Of a DNA stretch of 40,310 bases, positions 1-7,480 are shown in pieces. The position numbers were made by a program, and so were the translations under genes. Below the pieces are notes generated by a model. That model saw only the letters and a list, made by a program, of their open reading frames with translations, did not search any database and was not told the origin of the DNA. The stretch comes from JBOFDK01 sp051646925 (GTDB taxonomy: Bacteria; Bacillota; Clostridia; Lachnospirales; Cellulosilyticaceae): contig JBOFDK010000005.1 in NCBI GenBank assembly GCA_051646925.1, positions 1 through 40,310 on the forward strand. The letters run 5' to 3'. Each line of letters starts with the position of its first letter. Positions within the stretch are counted from its first letter, which is position 1.

Positions 1-1
1 A

Positions 2-109
2 GTATCACTTAACGAATACACTAATATGTACCATTCGTTGTATGGGAATTTAAGCCCTCGGACTACTATATCAAACCAAAGTAGCTTTAAGCAAAATGGA
101 GTAGGATGA
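2..109 (+). pseudogene. C-terminal tail of an unidentified ORF, possibly TnpB-like (partial at left edge)
   Basis: A frame is open from the left edge and ends at TGA 107-109, giving 35 residues that end in SSFKQNGVG. No start codon is needed because the gene would begin outside the window. The Ser/Thr-rich, Lys-Gln-containing tail is reminiscent of the poorly conserved C-termini of TnpB proteins from clostridial IS200/IS605 elements, and it is followed by a small hairpin (127-146), as expected near the right end of such elements. The same DNA can also fold: AACGAAT (11-17) pairs perfectly with ATTCGTT (33-39). The identification is a guess from general appearance; the stretch could equally be a structured leader RNA. 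Confidence 0.25.
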
Positions 110-126
110 ACAGGGAATTAAACATA

Positions 127-150
127 CTTTATAGAGTTCTATAAGGTTTT
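127..150 (+). other. Short hairpin followed by T-run just upstream of the ECF transporter gene
   Basis: CTTTATAGA (127-135) and TCTATAAGG (138-146) are complementary, with one G-T pair, and are followed by TTTT. It could be a weak terminator or attenuator, or the subterminal hairpin of an IS200/IS605-type right end. It ends 15 bases before the ATG at 166, so it would also affect initiation there. Confidence 0.35.
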
Positions 151-165
151 GGCAACGGCATTAAT

Positions 166-795
166 ATGCAAAATAAAAGTAATAAGTTATTAAGTACACA
201 AAACATGATTAAAATGGCTTTTTTAAGTGCTATAGCATTGATTTTAATGCAATTTCTAGCAATTAAATTACCAATGTTATTTCCAAGTTTTTTAGAAATT
301 GATTTGAGTGAGACACCAGCTATTTTAGCAACGCTCATGATACATCCGTGGGCAGGTTTTATCGTAGTTACATTAAAAAATGTATTAAAAGCACTTTTGT
401 TTGGTAGTTCTACAGGATATGTTGGTGAGCTTGCTAATCTACTAATATCACTAGCTTACATATTACCGTTAACAATTATTGTGCGAAAGAAAAAAGATAT
501 GAAAAATATTACAATAGGTGTTTCATTAGGAGTTGTTGCAATAGCAGTTGCAGGAGCATTGGTAAATTATTTTATAACATTACCTATGTATGCACAGTTA
601 ATTATGCCTATGGATACAATTGTTGCGATGGGGACTGCCATTATTCCAGCAATTAAAGACCCTATTACATTAATTTTATATTCATTTGTACCGTTTAATA
701 TTTTAAAAGGGACAATAGTAGCGGTTGCAAGTATTGCATTTATAAAATCAATTTTTCCTATGATTGTACGTATGATGTCAAAAAATACAAAATAA
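166..795 (+). CDS. ribU: Riboflavin-type ECF transporter S component (RibU-like)
   Basis: This is a membrane substrate-binding (S) component of an energy-coupling factor transporter, most like RibU, which hands riboflavin to the shared EcfA/A'/T module. The 209 residues are almost entirely hydrophobic, with about six predicted membrane segments. Family-typical stretches are visible: FLEIDLSETPAILA near residue 42, LKNVLKALLFGSSTGYVGE around 70-88, and the C-terminal FNILKG. The energising subunits are not in the window. No FMN riboswitch is recognisable upstream, although clostridial ribU genes often have one. No good Shine-Dalgarno sequence precedes the ATG; the nearest AAGG lies in the 127-146 hairpin about 19 bases upstream. 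The substrate is inferred from family resemblance and could be another vitamin. Confidence 0.8.
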   Translation: MQNKSNKLLSTQNMIKMAFLSAIALILMQFLAIKLPMLFPSFLEIDLSETPAILATLMIHPWAGFIVVTLKNVLKALLFGSSTGYVGELANLLISLAYILPLTIIVRKKKDMKNITIGVSLGVVAIAVAGALVNYFITLPMYAQLIMPMDTIVAMGTAIIPAIKDPITLILYSFVPFNILKGTIVAVASIAFIKSIFPMIVRMMSKNTK

Positions 796-878
796 AATAT
801 ATGCTTAAAAATTGCGAAGTAGTAAAGACTATGATAAAGTAGCGTGTAAAGAGTTATTGACAAAAGGAGAAAATTAAA

Positions 879-1220
879 ATGCAAAATTTACCAAATTGCC
901 CAAAATGTAAGTCAGAGTACACATATGAAGATGGAAGTATGCTAGTTTGTCCAGAGTGTAGTTATGAATGGAACCAAAGTACAGAGGAAAATGATGAAGA
1001 AGTAATCAAAGATGTAAATGGAAATTTACTTCAAGACGGTGATAGTGTAACTGTTGTAAAAGATTTAAAAGTAAAAGGAAGTTCATCTTCAATTAAAATT
1101 GGTACAAAAGTAAAAAACATAAAATTAATTTATGATGCTGCAGATGGTCATGATATTGATTGTAGAATAGAAGGTTTTGGTGCTATGAAACTAAAATCAT
1201 CTGTTGTAAAAAAAGCATAA
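879..1220 (+). CDS. yjdM: YjdM/PhnA-family zinc ribbon protein
   Basis: A 113-residue protein of the YjdM (older name PhnA) family. An N-terminal zinc ribbon has two CxxC pairs at C7/C10 and C24/C27. An acidic linker follows, and then the conserved C-terminal domain (VKDVNGNLLQDGDSVTVVKDL to the end). Length and layout match the family. Despite the old name 'alkylphosphonate uptake protein', the family has no secure biochemical role and phosphonate metabolism should not be inferred. A clear AAAGGAG lies at 861-867. A strong hairpin terminator follows at 1271-1306. Confidence 0.9.
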   Translation: MQNLPNCPKCKSEYTYEDGSMLVCPECSYEWNQSTEENDEEVIKDVNGNLLQDGDSVTVVKDLKVKGSSSSIKIGTKVKNIKLIYDAADGHDIDCRIEGFGAMKLKSSVVKKA

Positions 1221-1270
1221 AACATAGTCTTTGATAGAGTTAATAAAGATGTATTGTTTATAAAAAAAAC

Positions 1271-1306
1271 AGGGGGGGTTATATAGTCATAACCCCTCCT
1301 ATTTTT
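1271..1306. terminator. Bidirectional terminator between converging genes
   Basis: A 12-bp stem pairs AGGGGGGGTTAT (1271-1282) with ATAACCCCTCCT (1289-1300) around a 6-base loop. Upstream A8 (1262-1269) and downstream TTTTT serve both directions. The stop codon of the reverse-strand metallopeptidase gene (1279-1281) lies inside the left arm. Confidence 0.85.
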
Positions 1307-1941
1307 GTGAGATAATTTTCATGTTCTTTGTAATTTTTATCATACATACCAACTTTACGCCAAAATGAACGGTCATGATTTAAGTGTAAAAGATGGCATA
1401 GTTCATGTATAACAACGTAGTCTATAACATGAATTGGTGCCATTGATAAGCGGTAGTTAAACGTAAGAGCGCGGTTGTTGTTACATGTTCCCCAAGTTTT
1501 TGGAGAATCAACTATAGTAACTGTTTTTGCATTAACATTTATAATTTTTTCGTAATGTTTAACACGTTTTGCAATAATTGATTTTGTTTCTTTTGTATAC
1601 ATTTTTTTAAGTGCCAATTGAACAGCTTCTATGTCATTAGAAATTAAATCATAATCTGGAAGAAGTTCACTTAGTGTTTGGATTTTACCTAAAAAGAGAA
1701 AATTTTCGCACTCAGTATAAGATTTACAACGACTAATAGTCTTTGTGTTTTCTTGTTTGTGTTTTAGAGATAGGAGTTTTTTTGACTCGCTTTCTAAAAA
1801 TGTTGTAATGTCTTCCTCACTACTATTTGAAGGTGCTTTTACAGTTAAATGTCCTTCAGGTGATATGTGTAGATAGAATTTTTTTCGTTTTGAGTATTCT
1901 ACTTGAAAAATAAAAGTATGGTCTTGGATTATTATTTGCAT
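1279..1941 (-). CDS. YgjP-like (DUF45) zinc metallopeptidase
   Basis: A predicted soluble zinc metalloprotease of the YgjP/DUF45 group. The zinc motif HELCH is at residues 179-183, and the downstream LNHDRSFW supplies the third ligand, probably H189. The family signature PKTWGTCN, followed by LTFNYRLSMAP, precedes it. The 220 residues are close to family length. There is no signal peptide or membrane segment, so it is expected in the cytoplasm. Substrates of the family are unknown. The start lies 5 bases after the stop of the nucleosidase gene on the same strand, so the two are likely co-transcribed. Confidence 0.88.
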   Translation of the reverse strand: MQIIIQDHTFIFQVEYSKRKKFYLHISPEGHLTVKAPSNSSEEDITTFLESESKKLLSLKHKQENTKTISRCKSYTECENFLFLGKIQTLSELLPDYDLISNDIEAVQLALKKMYTKETKSIIAKRVKHYEKIINVNAKTVTIVDSPKTWGTCNNNRALTFNYRLSMAPIHVIDYVVIHELCHLLHLNHDRSFWRKVGMYDKNYKEHENYLTKIGGVMTI

Positions 1942-1946
1942 ATATA

Positions 1947-2672
1947 TTAGTTCTCAGCAAATATACGAACAATTTCACTTACTACATGACTTACGTTGTA
2001 AGCTGCAATAGGAAGAAATTCAGTATATGATAAATCAGCGCCACCATCCGCTTTGTCAGAAATAGCACGTATAATAACAAATGGAGTGTTATTTAAATGT
2101 GCAACGTGTGCAATTGCAGCACCTTCCATTTCAACTGCTGAAGGAGCAAAATGGCTTTGTATACGCTCTTGCATAGGTCCACCGGCAACAAATTGGTCAC
2201 CACTAGCAATACGTCCATGAAAAACGTTAACATTTTCTAACTGAATGTTTTTTATCGCTTGGTCTGAAAAATTTATAAGGTCAGCATTTGCTTTGAAAAA
2301 AGTAATTCCAAGTCGTGCAATTTCTCCAAGTGGATCGCCAATTGCTGTAGTATCAAAATCATGCTGAACAGCGTCAGATGAAATAACTATGTCACCTTGG
2401 TTTATTAGAGGGTTAAGTGTTCCAGCAACTCCAGAATTGATTAGGTGTGTAGCATTAAATGTAGTAATCATAAGTTGAGCACAAATAGATGCGTTTACTT
2501 TTCCAATACCTGAACGTGCAAGAACTACTGATTTATCATGTAAAGTACCTTGGTAAAACGTAATACCTGCAATTGTTGATGTTTCAATTATAGACATTTG
2601 TTCTTTTAAAATAGCTACCTCTTCATCCATAGCACCGATAATACCTATTATAGGTTGAGTGTTTAAGTTCAT
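1947..2672 (-). CDS. mtnN: 5'-methylthioadenosine/S-adenosylhomocysteine nucleosidase
   Basis: MTAN (Pfs) cleaves adenine from methylthioadenosine and S-adenosylhomocysteine, clearing inhibitory by-products of SAM use and feeding methionine salvage and the LuxS branch. The 241 residues show the full set of motifs: GAMDEEV with the catalytic Glu equivalent at E18, SGIGKVNAS, GVAGTLNP, HDFD, ASGDQFV, the ribose-binding AVEMEGAAIAH and the catalytic Asp in RAISDKADG. AAAAAAGGAG lies upstream of the ATG. It leads an apparent two-gene operon with the metallopeptidase. A second, more divergent family member lies near the right end of the window. Confidence 0.95.
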   Translation of the reverse strand: MNLNTQPIIGIIGAMDEEVAILKEQMSIIETSTIAGITFYQGTLHDKSVVLARSGIGKVNASICAQLMITTFNATHLINSGVAGTLNPLINQGDIVISSDAVQHDFDTTAIGDPLGEIARLGITFFKANADLINFSDQAIKNIQLENVNVFHGRIASGDQFVAGGPMQERIQSHFAPSAVEMEGAAIAHVAHLNNTPFVIIRAISDKADGGADLSYTEFLPIAAYNVSHVVSEIVRIFAEN

Positions 2673-3131
2673 ATAAATGCTCCTTTTTTATATTAGTTGA
2701 TTATTAGATAATCAAAAATTTTGTTAGTATATTAGTAAATTTTTGATACACTGTTAAAAGAAAATAAGTTTTAAATAGTAATATATTTAAATATACAGTC
2801 AAAATAATATTGTTAATAGATGTAGTTTGTAGTAATGTATTTTGAATGCATAATTAATTAATAACATAAGTATACTGTATTTGCAAGTATAAAGGCATAG
2901 GCAGTATTTTTGATTTCTGATATACTAAAGTATAGATTGTATAAGAAATTTATTTGAATAAATAGTTAGATAAAAATATATAAAGATAAAAAAATAGAAA
3001 TAAATAAGCAAAGATAAAGAAATAAAGATAAAGAAATAAAGATAAAGAAATAAAGACAAATAAGCAAAGACAAAGAAATCAAGATGAAGAAATATATAAA
3101 TTAAACAAAGGATAAAAGGGTGGTATAAGAC
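2673..3131. other. 459-bp AT-rich divergent intergenic region
   Basis: This region lies between the reverse nucleosidase gene and the forward acetyltransferase gene. It is extremely AT-rich with many TATAAT-like words, so no single promoter can be assigned with confidence. Its last 120 bases hold a purine-rich 14-base tandem repeat. The long reverse reading frame here is only the repeat read as Phe/Ile/Tyr. Confidence 0.6.
3013..3096 (+). repeat. Six 14-base purine-rich tandem units
   Basis: Consecutive units start at 3013, 3027, 3041, 3055, 3069 and 3083. The first three are identical (GATAAAGAAATAAA); the last three are diverged (for example GACAAAGAAATCAA). The forward strand is nearly all purine. 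The array ends about 35 bases before the acetyltransferase start codon. Confidence 0.9.
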
Positions 3132-3596
3132 ATGAATAATGGAAGATGGCATATAACGGAATTTAATAATTTGAAGGCGATAGAGCTTTATAATATTATG
3201 AAAGTGAGAAATGAAGTTTTTGTCGTAGAGCAAGAAATTTGCTGTGAAAATGATATAGATGATAGAGATATTGAGGCTATTCATATTTATTACGAAGAAG
3301 ATGGACAAGTGTTAGCGTATGGACGATTATTATTACCAGGAGTAGCATATGATAGTGCATCTATTGGACGTGTACTTGTAGATGCAAAATTTAGAGGAAA
3401 AGGTTTGGCTAAAAAATTATTAGAACAATGTATAGACTTTATAGTAAACATATGGAAAGAGAAAACTATTGTTATTTCAGCTCAAGAATATGCAGTACCA
3501 TTATATAAACAAATGGGTTTTAAACCGATTTCAGATGTGTATGATGAAGCGGGTATTTCTCATATTAAAATGAAATATGATAGTGAAACATTATAA
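3132..3596 (+). CDS. ElaA-type GNAT acetyltransferase
   Basis: A 154-residue GNAT N-acetyltransferase of the ElaA subgroup. The N-terminal pattern MKVRNEVFVVEQEICCEND is the subgroup signature. The acetyl-CoA binding loop is RGKGLAKKLL around residues 96-105, following the beta strand IGRVLVD. The C-terminal LYKQMGFKP is the usual last part of the GNAT core. The acceptor substrate is unknown. A G-rich Shine-Dalgarno (AAAGGGTGG) lies about 10 bases before the ATG. The gene is 14 bases upstream of the AlaX gene and probably co-transcribed, but no functional link is evident. Confidence 0.88.
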   Translation: MNNGRWHITEFNNLKAIELYNIMKVRNEVFVVEQEICCENDIDDRDIEAIHIYYEEDGQVLAYGRLLLPGVAYDSASIGRVLVDAKFRGKGLAKKLLEQCIDFIVNIWKEKTIVISAQEYAVPLYKQMGFKPISDVYDEAGISHIKMKYDSETL

Positions 3597-3610
3597 AAAT
3601 GGAGGCTGTT

Positions 3611-4771
3611 ATGACACGCAAATTATATTATGAAGATAGCTATTTATCACACTTTGAAGGAAGTGTATTATCGTGTACAAAAGTTAGTGATGGATATGAA
3701 GTAGTACTGGATAAAACGGCTTTTTATCCAGGTGGCGGTGGTCAACCAATGGATTATGGCGAGATAAATGGTTTGTTTGTTTCTAAAGTAGAAGAGCGAG
3801 AAGATATTATATACCATGTTGTTAAAGAAGAGTTAGAAGTGAGTAAGCAAGTGGTTGGAGATATTTATATTGAAAAAAGATTAGATTATATGGCTCAACA
3901 TACGGGAGAACATATTATTGCGGGTATTATTAATAAATGGTTTGGGTTTAATAATGTAGGATTTCATTTGAATGAACGAATTATGACTGCGGATTTTGAT
4001 GGTGAATTAACTAAAGAAGAACTAGATTTGTTAGAAATTAAAGCAAATGATATAGTTTTTAAAGATTTAGAAGTTACAGCAAAAACATATAGTAAAGATG
4101 AAAACATACCTGAGTTTCGTGCAAAAATGGAATTTCCAGATAAGGTTCGTATTATATCAGTAGATACGTGTGATACTTGTGCTTGTTGCGGAACGCATGT
4201 TAGTAGAACAGGTGAAGTTGGTGTAATTAAAATTGTAAATTCTGAAAAACATAGAGGTGGGTGCCGCTTAACTATTTTGTGTGGAAGACGAGCACTATAT
4301 GATTATCAAGCAAGATTTCATGAAATAGAAGAAGTAGGAACATTACTTTCAGCGCCTATAGGAAAAATAAGCGATAAGTTACAAAAACATATAGAGCGTG
4401 CAAAAAATATAGAATATCAGTTTACTGAATTTAAGAAAAAAACATTTGAAACTGAAATTAAAAATATAATACAAGATAAGCCAGTGAGCATTGTGAAAAA
4501 TGATTTAAGTGTAGATGATTTTAAAGTTTATGGAGAGTGTTTATCAGATTTTGAGGGACCTATAGTCATTGCGATTTTACAAGAAGATGTGAGATTTAGA
4601 TATAAAATTATATCAAAAACAATGGATGTAAGATTGTTTGCAAATGTACTAAAAGAAAAGTTTGATGCAAAAGGTGGCGGCAAGAAAAATAATGCACAAG
4701 GTAGTGGCGTAGGGCGAGCGGACGATGTATCTGAGTTGTTTTATCAGTTTTACAATAATGCAGAGAACTAA
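3611..4771 (+). CDS. Alanyl-tRNA editing protein, AlaX-L type with DHHA1 domain
   Basis: A free-standing trans-editing enzyme that hydrolyses mischarged Ser-tRNA(Ala) (and Gly-tRNA(Ala)). Visible parts are TAFYPGGGGQPMDYG at the N-terminus, the zinc motif H97-x3-H101 (QHTGEHI), the second metal pair C192/H196 within CACCGTH, the core VGVIKIV, and a C-terminal DHHA1-like region ending in the glycine-rich GGGKKNNAQGSG. With the DHHA1 extension it is the long AlaX form. An in-frame ATG exists at 3599, but GGAGG at 3601-3605 lies inside that extension and sits 5 bases before the ATG at 3611, so 3611 is taken (386 residues). It is followed by a strong terminator. Confidence 0.92.
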   Translation: MTRKLYYEDSYLSHFEGSVLSCTKVSDGYEVVLDKTAFYPGGGGQPMDYGEINGLFVSKVEEREDIIYHVVKEELEVSKQVVGDIYIEKRLDYMAQHTGEHIIAGIINKWFGFNNVGFHLNERIMTADFDGELTKEELDLLEIKANDIVFKDLEVTAKTYSKDENIPEFRAKMEFPDKVRIISVDTCDTCACCGTHVSRTGEVGVIKIVNSEKHRGGCRLTILCGRRALYDYQARFHEIEEVGTLLSAPIGKISDKLQKHIERAKNIEYQFTEFKKKTFETEIKNIIQDKPVSIVKNDLSVDDFKVYGECLSDFEGPIVIAILQEDVRFRYKIISKTMDVRLFANVLKEKFDAKGGGKKNNAQGSGVGRADDVSELFYQFYNNAEN

Positions 4772-4800
4772 AAGAAAATTTATTATGAGGAAAAATAAGT

Positions 4801-4840
4801 AAAAAAGCAGCGACTTCATAAGAGGTAGCTGCTTTTTTTA
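4801..4840. terminator. Terminator between AlaX and Crp-family genes
   Basis: A7-GCAGC (to 4811) pairs with GCTGC-T7 (4828-4839). After a single mismatch the stem continues as ACTT/AGGT around a CATAAG loop. With A-runs and T-runs on both sides it can serve both converging genes. Confidence 0.88.
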
Positions 4841-4880
4841 TTATGAGTATAGATACGTCTAATATTATATTAGTAGTTTT

Positions 4881-5579
4881 TTATTTTAATAATTTACGCT
4901 GAAGAGATGGAATATCTAGTAATTTAAAGCTGCTTTGGTAATAGTCTAATAGCTGTTCTTGTTTAAGTGTAGCTAATTCTCGGCACATAGAAGGTCTAGA
5001 AATGTTTAAAAAATCAGCAAGTTCAGTGCGGTTTGGTGTGATTTTAAAAGAGTTGCTATTTTGGCGTTTAGATTCTTGTAGTAAATAAGTAATAAGTTTT
5101 TCTTGTATACCTTTTAGGAGCAATAAATCTAGTTTTGTGTTAAGGTAATAGTTTTTATCACCGAGGATACGTAGCATATTGTGTATAAGTTGTGAATGAA
5201 AGTGACAAGAAGTTCCGCAACTGTGAATAACTTGGTGATATGGAATTAGTAGAACTGTTGAATTTGAGCGGGCACGAACAGTAATTGGTGATAGACGGTG
5301 TGACGTACAGACTATGCCTTCGGCAAACAATTGAGGAGGACTTAAAAAAGATAAAATTGTACGGCTGCCTGATATGTTTTCTTTTATAATTTCAAGAGAA
5401 CCATCAAGAACGACACCTATATTATCTATAGAATCACCTAAACTAAAAAGAATATCACCAGTTGATAGTTGTTTTAGGGATGGATTTAAGCAGTTTAATA
5501 AATGAGGTATATCTGATGTATTTATAGAATTAAACAAATTACAATCATTAAGAATAGGTAAAAAATCAGTTATTTGCAT
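4881..5579 (-). CDS. Crp/Fnr-family transcriptional regulator (probable regulator of hcp)
   Basis: A cNMP-binding-type sensor domain occupies about residues 20-110 (LSTGDILFSLGDSIDNIGVVLDGSLEI). A long dimerisation helix follows, then a winged helix-turn-helix near the C-terminus (NRTELADFLNISRPSMCRELATL). A CGTSC motif in the linker could bind metal or sense redox state, which is speculative. It is divergent from hybrid cluster protein, the arrangement of HcpR/FNR-type regulators that respond to nitric oxide or nitrosative stress. The longest frame begins at 5612, but that start would lie about 5 bases from the predicted transcription start and place the operator palindrome in the coding region. 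The ATG at 5579 gives a normal 232-residue protein and is preferred. Effector and target range are inferred. Confidence 0.85.
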   Translation of the reverse strand: MQITDFLPILNDCNLFNSINTSDIPHLLNCLNPSLKQLSTGDILFSLGDSIDNIGVVLDGSLEIIKENISGSRTILSFLSPPQLFAEGIVCTSHRLSPITVRARSNSTVLLIPYHQVIHSCGTSCHFHSQLIHNMLRILGDKNYYLNTKLDLLLLKGIQEKLITYLLQESKRQNSNSFKITPNRTELADFLNISRPSMCRELATLKQEQLLDYYQSSFKLLDIPSLQRKLLK

Positions 5580-5593
5580 ATAGCCACTCTTTC

Positions 5594-5609
5594 TGTATCT
5601 ACAGATACA
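5594..5609. promoter_or_regulatory. Palindromic operator shared by the crp-family gene and hcp
   Basis: TGTATCT (5594-5600), AC, AGATACA (5603-5609) is a perfect 7-2-7 inverted repeat, the size and symmetry of a Crp/Fnr dimer site. Its centre (5601.5) is 41.5 bases upstream of the predicted hcp transcription start and about 15 bases downstream of the predicted regulator start. That geometry fits activation of hcp and repression of the regulator gene. Confidence 0.7.
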
Positions 5610-5623
5610 CATTTTTTGTATTT

Positions 5624-5636
5624 ATTATAGTATGAT
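5624..5636. promoter_or_regulatory. Back-to-back -10 elements of the crp-family gene (reverse) and hcp (forward)
   Basis: A reverse-strand TATAAT (forward ATTATA at 5624-5629) would start transcription near 5617 toward the regulator. A forward TATGAT (5631-5636) would start near 5643 toward hcp. The forward one has no good -35, as expected for an activator-dependent promoter with the palindrome over the -35 region. Assignments are by eye. Confidence 0.5.
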
Positions 5637-5687
5637 GGGTACATTAAAACAAGACAGCAAAAAAAATATACATTTGGAGGTATGGGA

Positions 5688-7406
5688 ATGAATTGTAATA
5701 TGTATTGTTATCAATGTCAGGAAACAGCAGGAAATAAAGCTTGTACAAAAGTAGGTGTATGTGGTAAAAGTTCGGATTTAGCTAATTTACAAGATTTATT
5801 AATCTATGTAACAAAAGGTTTATCAGAAGTTACAACAGTGCTACGAAAAGAAGGTATAGAAGTATCTAAAGAAGTAAATCGTTATATTACTTTGAATTTA
5901 TTTACAACTATTACAAATGCAAATTTTGACGATGACATTTTTTATGCAAGAGTAAAAGAAACGCTCGCAATGAAAAATGAATTAATGGAACAATTATCTG
6001 ATAATGCAAAGTTATCTGAAGTTGCAACATGGGATATTGAAGAAGATAAAAAATCTAGTTTTTTAGATATGCTGAAAAATCTTATTTCTGGTAGTAGTAC
6101 AGCAGAAGAAATTAATACGATATTAAAAGAAAAAGCAGAGTCTAAAGAAGTTGGAGTACTTGCAACTGAAAATGAAGATATTCGTTCATTAAGAGAATTA
6201 ATTACTTATGGATTAAAAGGTCTTTCAGCATATGTAAAACACGCTAATGCTTTAGGATATGATAATGAATTAATAGATATATTTATGCAAGAAACATTAG
6301 TAAAATTAATGGATGATTCTTTAGGTGCAGATGAATTAGTGGCGTTAACACTAGAAACTGGGAAAATGGGTGTTGATGGAATGGCGTTACTTGATACGGC
6401 AAACACAACAACTTATGGAAATCCAGAAATCACAAAAGTAAATATTGGTGTGCGTAAAAATCCAGCTATTTTAGTATCAGGTCATGATTTATCAGATATT
6501 GAAGAGTTATTAATACAAACACAAGGCACGGGCGTTGATGTATACACTCATTCAGAAATGTTACCAGCTCATTACTATCCAAAATTAAAAAAATATACAA
6601 ATTTAGTAGGGAATTACGGAAATGCTTGGTGGAAACAAAGAGAAGAATTTGAATCTTTCAATGGACCAATTCTTATGACAACTAACTGTATTGTACCACC
6701 AACAGATAAACAAACTTACAAAGATAGAATGTTTACAACTGGTGCGGCAGGGTTTATAGGATGTAAACATATAGAAGGTGAAAAAGGTAGTGCAAAAGAT
6801 TTTTCAGAAATTATTGCACTTGCTAAAAAATGCGTAGCTCCAACAGAGATTGAAACAGGTGAAATTGTAGGTGGATTTGCACATGAGCAAGTATTTTCAC
6901 TTGCAGATACTGTAGTAGAAGCGGTAAAATCGGGTGCAATTAAAAAGTTTGTAGTAATGGCAGGGTGTGATGGTCGTATGAAATCTAGAGAATATTATAC
7001 AGACTTTGCTAAAGCACTTCCAATGGATACGATAATATTGACGGCAGGATGTGCAAAATACAGATATAATAAATTAAATTTAGGTGATATAGGTGGTATT
7101 CCAAGAGTATTAGATGCAGGGCAATGTAACGACTCTTACTCTTTAGCACTTATTGCACTTAAACTAAAAGAAGTATTTGAATTATCAGATATAAATGAAT
7201 TGCCAATCATATATAATATCGCTTGGTATGAGCAAAAAGCTGTTATCGTACTATTAGCATTACTACATTTAGGCGTGAAGAAAATTTATTTAGGGCCAAC
7301 GTTGCCAGCATTTTTGTCACCAAATGTTGTGAATGTATTGGTTGAAAACTTTGAAATAAGTGGTATTAGTACGGTAGAGGAAGATATGAAAGTATTTTTC
7401 AATTAA
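5688..7406 (+). CDS. hcp: Hybrid cluster protein (hydroxylamine reductase / NO-related S-nitrosylase)
   Basis: Hcp carries an N-terminal iron-sulfur cluster and a hybrid 4Fe-2O-2S cluster. It reduces hydroxylamine in vitro, and in cells it deals with nitric oxide and protein S-nitrosylation. The four N-terminal cysteines are C7, C10, C19 and C25 (CYQCQETAG...ACTKVGVC). Hybrid-cluster ligand regions are recognisable: SGHDLSD, TTNCIVPP, AGCDGR, TAGCAKYRYN, and the end of the conserved core (NIAWYEQKAV). Length is 572 residues. The frame also has an ATG at 5682, but GGAGG (5676-5680) is only 1 base from it and 7 bases from the ATG at 5688, so 5688 is used. It is a single gene ended by a strong terminator and probably controlled by the divergent Crp/Fnr protein. 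Confidence 0.95.
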   Translation: MNCNMYCYQCQETAGNKACTKVGVCGKSSDLANLQDLLIYVTKGLSEVTTVLRKEGIEVSKEVNRYITLNLFTTITNANFDDDIFYARVKETLAMKNELMEQLSDNAKLSEVATWDIEEDKKSSFLDMLKNLISGSSTAEEINTILKEKAESKEVGVLATENEDIRSLRELITYGLKGLSAYVKHANALGYDNELIDIFMQETLVKLMDDSLGADELVALTLETGKMGVDGMALLDTANTTTYGNPEITKVNIGVRKNPAILVSGHDLSDIEELLIQTQGTGVDVYTHSEMLPAHYYPKLKKYTNLVGNYGNAWWKQREEFESFNGPILMTTNCIVPPTDKQTYKDRMFTTGAAGFIGCKHIEGEKGSAKDFSEIIALAKKCVAPTEIETGEIVGGFAHEQVFSLADTVVEAVKSGAIKKFVVMAGCDGRMKSREYYTDFAKALPMDTIILTAGCAKYRYNKLNLGDIGGIPRVLDAGQCNDSYSLALIALKLKEVFELSDINELPIIYNIAWYEQKAVIVLLALLHLGVKKIYLGPTLPAFLSPNVVNVLVENFEISGISTVEEDMKVFFN

Positions 7407-7430
7407 ATCTTAAACAAGTAAATAAAAATA

Positions 7431-7477
7431 AAACAACCTCAATTAGGACGATAATCAGTTCCTAGTTGAGGTTGTTT
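7431..7477. terminator. Long-stem bidirectional terminator
   Basis: AAACAACCTCAATTAGGA (7431-7448) pairs with 7460-7477 over 18 bp with one G-T pair, around an 11-base loop. It lies between converging hcp and the CNNM/CBS gene, whose stop codon is 3 bases further on. Confidence 0.92.
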
Positions 7478-7480
7478 TGT

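Noticed and set aside
1..165. FMN riboswitch in front of ribU
   Set aside because: None of the conserved FMN-box blocks can be found; the GGGAATT words are too short to count.
2925..3308. Reverse-strand 127-codon ORF
   Set aside because: It is the purine repeat read backwards as Phe/Ile/Tyr/Leu and overlaps the acetyltransferase gene; no ribosome binding site.
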